From an uncultured Clostridium sp. (GTDB taxonomy: Bacteria; Bacillota_A; Clostridia; TANB77; CAG-508): 17,505 nt of DNA. The stretch's first letter is position 1. The number at the start of each line of letters is the position of its first letter. Below are positions 14,222 to 17,505 of this stretch, piece after piece. A program made the position numbers and the translations under genes. The notes under the pieces were generated by a model. That model was given only the letters and a program-made list of their open reading frames with translations. It did not search any database and had not been told where the DNA came from. The stretch covers positions 1-17,505 of the forward strand of contig CAMXLV010000027.1 in assembly GCA_947244675.1 (NCBI GenBank), written 5' to 3'.

Positions 14222-15412
14222 CTATTTATTTTCATCCAACCATTTATCAAATTCTTCATAAGTTTTCTGCTCATTTCTTATATCATCCATAAATTTTCTA
14301 GCCTCTTTTTTCCAATTCTCATAATCCTTTTTATAAACTTCTATATCAGGATTACGTTTAACTAACATAGCTTTTTTAGAGTACATTTTACGATATTTAC
14401 CATAGACTTTATCATTTTCTTGCTTGATTCTTTGAGCAATTTGATTACCAATATCTTTACAAGTCTGAGTTCCTTTAAATAAATTATCGCAATAATTAAC
14501 TCTTGGATTATCTGTTACAAAGTATTTACCACAATTCTTACATTTTTTTATTATAAAATTGTTTTCTTCTACAAATTGAAATAATGTAATATATAGTATG
14601 GTATAAATACTAGAACTAGTTGCACCAATATTAGAATATACATCAGCAAAATGTTGTCCAGTTGTAAAGAATTCTAATAATTTATCTTCACTATTTTCAA
14701 GATATTCAGGAAAAATTTTATAATTGAAAGCATTATCTATTTGAAAATCAGTAACATATGGTTTTAATGTTTTAAAATGTGATGTGTAATAAATATAGAA
14801 TCTCATCTGGTTAGTCATTTTTCTTGAATTTTCCATACTATGTTTATTGAAAATATAGTCAACAAATTCTGAGTAAAGCTTTTGAACCATTTCAGCATCT
14901 TTTTTTATTACTTTAAAATATTTTTTTGCTAATGTTTCTATCTTATTGTAACTATATGATTTGTCAATTTTTAATTTTTTAATATCTGTTTCTTCAAAGT
15001 ATTTAATGTAAGATGTAAAAAACTTAGTAAACCAAACAAAATATTGATCAAAATTAGAAAAATCTGTATTTAAAAAGTCAATTAAATTTGTTCCAGTGCG
15101 ATAAAAAGATAAGTGATCTTTAATAAAAAAACGACAATTAGAAAGTTCACCTAAGGTATAGTAATGTAATTTTTTCGGCATATCTAAAAGTTCGATTTTT
15201 CTTTTTAGTTCATCACTAATTTTTTTATGTGGTGGAAAAAAGCTAGAACAATACTCATCATATTCTTCTTCTGTTAAATTTTCTTTTATAATATCTAAAC
15301 TTGAAACACCTTCAGGTAATGGGTAATCAGGGTTTCCATATAATAAAGTTATATGACTAAGGTTTTCTCTAGTATTAATGGAAATATGTATTTCACTATT
15401 AATTTTATTCAT
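14222..15412 (-). CDS. Zinc-finger protein resembling DUF6076, mobile-element associated
   Basis: This is a 396-residue, mostly helical, soluble protein. In its C-terminal third it has a four-cysteine, zinc-ribbon-like motif: KKCKNCGKYF (Cys291, Cys294) and NYCD...QTCKD (Cys308, Cys318). This is followed by a long basic helical tail (QRIKQENDKVYGKYRKMYSKKAM...WKKEARKF). The arrangement matches proteins annotated as DUF6076 that are frequent in clostridial mobile elements; the assignment is by resemblance. The tail suggests nucleic-acid contact. The start is the ATG at 15410-15412, because GGAGG lies four bases upstream; earlier in-frame codons overlap the control region. Two GTTAAC sites 26 bases apart sit directly upstream, so it may share the int/xis control. 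Confidence 0.75.
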   Translation of the reverse strand: MNKINSEIHISINTRENLSHITLLYGNPDYPLPEGVSSLDIIKENLTEEEYDEYCSSFFPPHKKISDELKRKIELLDMPKKLHYYTLGELSNCRFFIKDHLSFYRTGTNLIDFLNTDFSNFDQYFVWFTKFFTSYIKYFEETDIKKLKIDKSYSYNKIETLAKKYFKVIKKDAEMVQKLYSEFVDYIFNKHSMENSRKMTNQMRFYIYYTSHFKTLKPYVTDFQIDNAFNYKIFPEYLENSEDKLLEFFTTGQHFADVYSNIGATSSSIYTILYITLFQFVEENNFIIKKCKNCGKYFVTDNPRVNYCDNLFKGTQTCKDIGNQIAQRIKQENDKVYGKYRKMYSKKAMLVKRNPDIEVYKKDYENWKKEARKFMDDIRNEQKTYEEFDKWLDENK

Positions 15413-15421
15413 AATTCCTCC

Positions 15422-15453
15422 GTTAACAGCTTGCAAAATTATCAAAAGTTAAC
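15422..15453. promoter_or_regulatory. Second pair of GTTAAC sites next to the zinc-finger gene
   Basis: GTTAAC occurs at 15422-15427 and 15448-15453, 26 bases apart, the same distance as at the int promoter. On the minus strand a GATAAT box lies between them (possible promoter, -35 poor). One site abuts the SD of the zinc-finger gene. Confidence 0.5.
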
Positions 15454-15479
15454 TTGCTATCAAAATAACCTATAAAGTA

Positions 15480-15529
15480 TTTACAAAGTTAACTATACAC
15501 AATATAATACATTTGCTAACAAAAGTCAA
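15480..15529. promoter_or_regulatory. Face-to-face promoters for excisionase operon (+) and zinc-finger gene (-) with operators
   Basis: Plus strand: TTTACA (15480-15485), 17 bases, TATAAT (15503-15508) drives xis; GTTAAC lies in the spacer (15488-15493) and GCTAAC seven bases past the -10 (15515-15520). Minus strand: TTGACT (15529-15524), 17 bases, TATATT (15506-15501). The two -10 boxes overlap, so the promoters should exclude each other. Confidence 0.75.
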
Positions 15530-15561
15530 TAGACAATAACAAGAAAACTGGAGGTGATACT

Positions 15562-15759
15562 ATGGAATTACAAAAAGTTCAAAGAACAACACTAACAATG
15601 AAAGAAGCAGCAGAGTATTTAGGTATATCTTATTGGTTAGTTAATCAATTAGTAAGAAGAAAACAAATACCATGCTCAAAAGTTGGTGGAAAATATTTAT
15701 TTAGAATACAAGCACTAGATGAATATTTAAAAAATATGGAAGAAGAATCTATTAGCTAG
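15562..15759 (+). CDS. xis: Excisionase-type DNA-binding protein (HTH_17, MerR-like)
   Basis: This is a 65-residue protein with one winged helix-turn-helix. TMKEAAEYLGISYWLVNQLVRRKQIPCSKVGGKYLFRIQALDEYL is the standard excisionase/helix-turn-helix-17 pattern: helix-turn-helix, then a P-x-x-K-x-G-x-x-Y-x-F-R wing. It would bind near the element ends and push the integrase reaction toward excision. The size is close to Tn916 Xis. SD GGAGGTGA lies six bases before the ATG. It heads an operon with the two replication-type genes, 30 bases upstream of the next one, and its promoter has the same operator layout as int. Confidence 0.88.
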   Translation: MELQKVQRTTLTMKEAAEYLGISYWLVNQLVRRKQIPCSKVGGKYLFRIQALDEYLKNMEEESIS

Positions 15760-15789
15760 ATTTTTTTAGGAAAGAGAGGAAAGGAGGAT

Positions 15790-16299
15790 ATGTATAAATT
15801 ACAATGGTTAAAATTAGAACTAAAAATATTTTCAAATAGGAAGATTCAAATATTACTAAAAGAAACAGATGGAGATACATATTTTAGAGTATGGGTTCAA
15901 TTATTAACAATATCCATGGAATGTAATGAAAATGGAAAATTAGTAATAGGAGAAAATACACCAATGACAATAGAAAATTTTTCTAAGATTATGGGAAAGT
16001 CTAAGAAAAAAGTTGAGAAAATTATTAAAAAGTTTCAAGAATTAAATATGCTAATTATAGAAGAAGGAGCATATAAAATAAAAAATTGGGACAGGTATCA
16101 AAGTGCTGAATCATTTGAAAAATATAAGGAACAAAACAGATTAAGACAACGAAAATATCGTGAAAAATTAAAAAGTGAAAATGGAAAAAGTAACGTTATA
16201 ATAACGGAAAATAACACTAAAGAAGAAATAGAGATAAAAAATAAAATAGATAAAGAAGGAGATGAGAATAGAAGTGGATTTAGAAAATGTGAGTTTTAA
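15790..16299 (+). CDS. Phage replisome-organizer-like protein (N-terminal domain type)
   Basis: This is a 169-residue protein whose first 105 residues match the phage replisome organizer N-terminal / DnaD-like winged-helix pattern: a start YKLQWLKLELKIFSNRKIQILLKE, then FRVWVQLLTISMECNENGKLV, a helix-turn-helix in ENFSKIMGKSKKKVEKIIKKFQELNML, and YKIKNWDRYQS. A basic linker (RLRQRKYREKLKSE) and a disordered tail follow. Such proteins bind the element origin and recruit the helicase through a loader. The full replisome organizers are usually longer, so the C-terminal domain is reduced. SD AAAGGAGG lies a few bases before the ATG. The 3' end overlaps the loader gene in another frame. Confidence 0.8.
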   Translation: MYKLQWLKLELKIFSNRKIQILLKETDGDTYFRVWVQLLTISMECNENGKLVIGENTPMTIENFSKIMGKSKKKVEKIIKKFQELNMLIIEEGAYKIKNWDRYQSAESFEKYKEQNRLRQRKYREKLKSENGKSNVIITENNTKEEIEIKNKIDKEGDENRSGFRKCEF

Positions 16300-17116
16300 A
16301 ATCATCACCAATGAAGGTGTAAAATGTGGGTTCTGTAATAAAAAATTAAAGCCAATAGGATTAGATTATCTGTATGCTAATGTTAATCAGAACGATATTG
16401 AATATGAAAGATGTGACTGTAGTAAAGCAATTGAATTTTGGAAAGAATACGATTTAAACAAAAATGAGAAAGAAAAACAAAGAAAATATAGAGAAATTAT
16501 AGACAAAATTTATAAAGATGGTTGTATAAAGAAAAAATTTAAATATTGCAATTTTTTGAACTGTGATTGTTTTCTATATAATGCGGATGTTTTAGGGAAA
16601 ATAATACAATACACACATTTATGTATAGATAATAAGATTAAAGATGGGGTTATCATATATGGAAAAGTAACCTATGATAATACAGATTTAGCAGCAAGTA
16701 TTGCTAATGAAATTATTAGAAATAATAAAGTTGCATTAATGGAAAGAACAGGTTCTATGATGGATAAAATTAAAGAGACATTTAATAGGAATGATATAAC
16801 AGAAGCTCAAATTGTTGAATTATATTCCAATGTAAATATGCTAATTATTGATGACTTTGGAAGTGAAATAATTAGCAACTGGGCTTTAGAAAAGTTATAT
16901 AAAATTGTTAATAATAGATATGAAAATGAACTACCAATAGTAATTACAACTAAGTATAATAAAGAAGAACTATTAGAAAAATTGGCAGTTGAAAATGAAG
17001 AATTAGCAAAAGAATTTATACAACTTTTATACAGAATGTGCTATGGAATTTCACTAACAAAAGATGATTCTAATACAAAAGAAAAAGTTAGCATAAGCGA
17101 CCAAACTATTTGCTAA
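16274..17116 (+). CDS. DnaC-like helicase loader with zinc motif and degenerate Walker A
   Basis: This is a protein of about 280 residues with the layout of DnaC/IstB-type AAA+ loaders. An N-terminal zinc motif has CGFC and CDC cysteine pairs (22/25 and 51/53, counted from the ATG at 16262). A linker follows, then an AAA+ domain from about 128. Walker B LIIDDFGSE (194-202) is normal, and ITTKYN fits sensor 1. Walker A is not: where the family has GxTGTGKTHLA, this reads GKVTYDNTDLA, so the catalytic lysine is asparagine (140). The start is uncertain. AAGGAGATGA at 16256-16265 is a near-perfect SD eight bases before the GTG at 16274, the same spacing as in int; the ATG at 16262 lies inside that SD. 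It overlaps the upstream gene and probably loads helicase at the element origin. Confidence 0.8.
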   Translation: MDLENVSFKIITNEGVKCGFCNKKLKPIGLDYLYANVNQNDIEYERCDCSKAIEFWKEYDLNKNEKEKQRKYREIIDKIYKDGCIKKKFKYCNFLNCDCFLYNADVLGKIIQYTHLCIDNKIKDGVIIYGKVTYDNTDLAASIANEIIRNNKVALMERTGSMMDKIKETFNRNDITEAQIVELYSNVNMLIIDDFGSEIISNWALEKLYKIVNNRYENELPIVITTKYNKEELLEKLAVENEELAKEFIQLLYRMCYGISLTKDDSNTKEKVSISDQTIC

Positions 17117-17406
17117 CTCAATCAAAAAACTAAATAAATTATAATATGATTTTTAATAAAAGTAAATGGAAAAGTTTGAAATTTTGTTCAAACTTTTCCT
17201 AAAAATTTAATCAAAAAATATCCCTCGGAGAGCAAAAAGGGTATTAGGGATTTTCCCTAAACAGCAAAAAGAGGTGTCAAAACACCATGCTTGCGAATGT
17301 TAGGTACTAGAAAATACTACCTACATTCGAGCAAAATAAAATTTTGCTTATCTTAATGCTTCGTAAACTAGCATTAAGATTTTTGAATAGAAAGATGGTG
17401 AGTTAT
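17117..17406 (+). other. Hairpin-rich noncoding region: candidate oriT, replication origin or leader
   Basis: At least six stem-loops occur in 220 bases. They are: 17168-17199 (13-bp stem), 17244-17260 (7 bp), 17273-17286 (GGTGT-CAAA-ACACC), 17294-17329 (12 bp with one bulge, CGAATGT/ACATTCG), 17330-17348 (8 bp, AGCAAAAT/ATTTTGCT), and 17350-17380 (11 bp). AGCAAAAAG is repeated at 17231 and 17263. Position, after replication genes and before the next gene, suits an origin of transfer or replication. No specific nick or iteron family is recognised. Confidence 0.5.
17350..17384 (+). terminator. Terminator-like hairpin at the end of the hairpin cluster
   Basis: An 11-bp perfect stem (ATCTTAATGCT with AGCATTAAGAT, 9-base loop) is followed by TTTT. 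It could end the xis operon transcript or attenuate the following gene, which starts 27 bases after the stem. Confidence 0.65.
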
Positions 17407-17505
17407 ATGATTAGGACTTCAGAGGAAGCTTTAGATAGCATTTTTCTTTCTTATAAAAAAATATTATACAGATTTAATCTATTAAAAATTACAACAAAAA
17501 AGGAA
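17407..17505 (+). CDS. Start of an unidentified gene, cut by the window end
   Basis: An open frame of 33 codons begins at the ATG at 17407 with SD GGTGAG four bases upstream and runs off the window. The visible residues (MIRTSEEALDSIF..., lysine-rich later) are predicted helical and match nothing I recognise. Position beyond the hairpin cluster suggests another element gene, possibly for transfer or replication. Confidence 0.45.
   Translation, partial: MIRTSEEALDSIFLSYKKILYRFNLLKITTKKE

Larger units (their letters stand above)
10320..17505. mobile_element. Integrative mobilizable-type element, left part (right end beyond window)
   Basis: Directly downstream of the initiator tRNA are a tyrosine integrase oriented toward the tRNA, cargo genes, an excisionase, a replisome-organizer-like protein and a DnaC-like protein. 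This is the gene order of small integrated, self-replicating or mobilizable elements of Clostridia. No capsid, tail or terminase gene appears, so a phage is less likely. The att core is presumed to overlap the tRNA 3' end or lie in 10320-10768; a second copy would be outside the window. The boundary is inferred. Confidence 0.7.

Noticed and set aside
17168..17199. The 13-bp hairpin after the loader gene as a standard terminator
   Set aside because: The stem is followed by TAAAAATTT rather than a T-run. The hairpin at 17350-17384 is the better terminator.
10320..17505. Complete prophage
   Set aside because: No capsid, portal, terminase, tail or lysis genes are seen. Replication, excision and cargo genes alone fit an integrative mobilizable element better.

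Overview
The window is AT-rich DNA with Firmicutes-type signals: strong AGGAGG-like ribosome binding sites, TTGACA/TATAAT promoters, intrinsic terminators, and Gram-positive envelope genes (LCP ligase, a low-molecular-weight PBP, and a CpsC/CpsD-like protein) with no outer-membrane genes. ComEA, a class-I c-di-GMP riboswitch and the mobile-element gene types together point to an anaerobic, probably gut-associated, member of the Clostridia. The species cannot be named from this sequence.

Layout. (1) 1-1960 is mobile-element material: a MobV relaxase with a possible oriT upstream, a small cotranscribed gene, and a divergent pair (a 57-aa protein and an XRE regulator) around a candidate operator, closed by a bidirectional terminator. 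(2) 1966-2780 is a membrane-anchored extracellular protein with a full promoter and a class-I c-di-GMP riboswitch. (3) 2780-3100 is noncoding with a cluster of GGAAGTAAAAAC-like repeats. (4) 3104-3372 is a tRNA-Arg/tRNA-Pro unit on the minus strand with promoter and terminator. (5) 3394-9294 is an envelope block: a CpsC-CpsD fusion whose kinase half looks dead, then divergently an operon of a DUF5711-like beta-propeller protein, a CvpA-family protein and an LCP protein, and convergently a D,D-carboxypeptidase. (6) 9456-10035 is comEA broken by one frameshift. (7) 10198-10360 is an initiator tRNA with consensus promoter and terminator.

(8) From just after that tRNA to the window end lies the left part of an integrative mobilizable-type element. 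It has a tyrosine integrase reading toward the tRNA; a two-gene cargo (an unknown 272-aa protein and a ClpB-D2-like AAA+ ATPase with unfoldase pore loop); a convergent zinc-finger protein resembling DUF6076; then a plus-strand operon of excisionase, replisome-organizer-like protein and DnaC-like loader; then a cluster of hairpins that may be an oriT, an origin or a leader; then the start of another gene cut by the window edge.

The most notable signals are: a shared architecture of paired GTTAAC sites across the int and xis promoters, implying common control of integration and excision; the uncharacterised two-gene AAA+ cargo; and two P-loop proteins, from unrelated loci, whose nucleotide-binding motifs have decayed (the BY-kinase-like domain and the DnaC-like loader).
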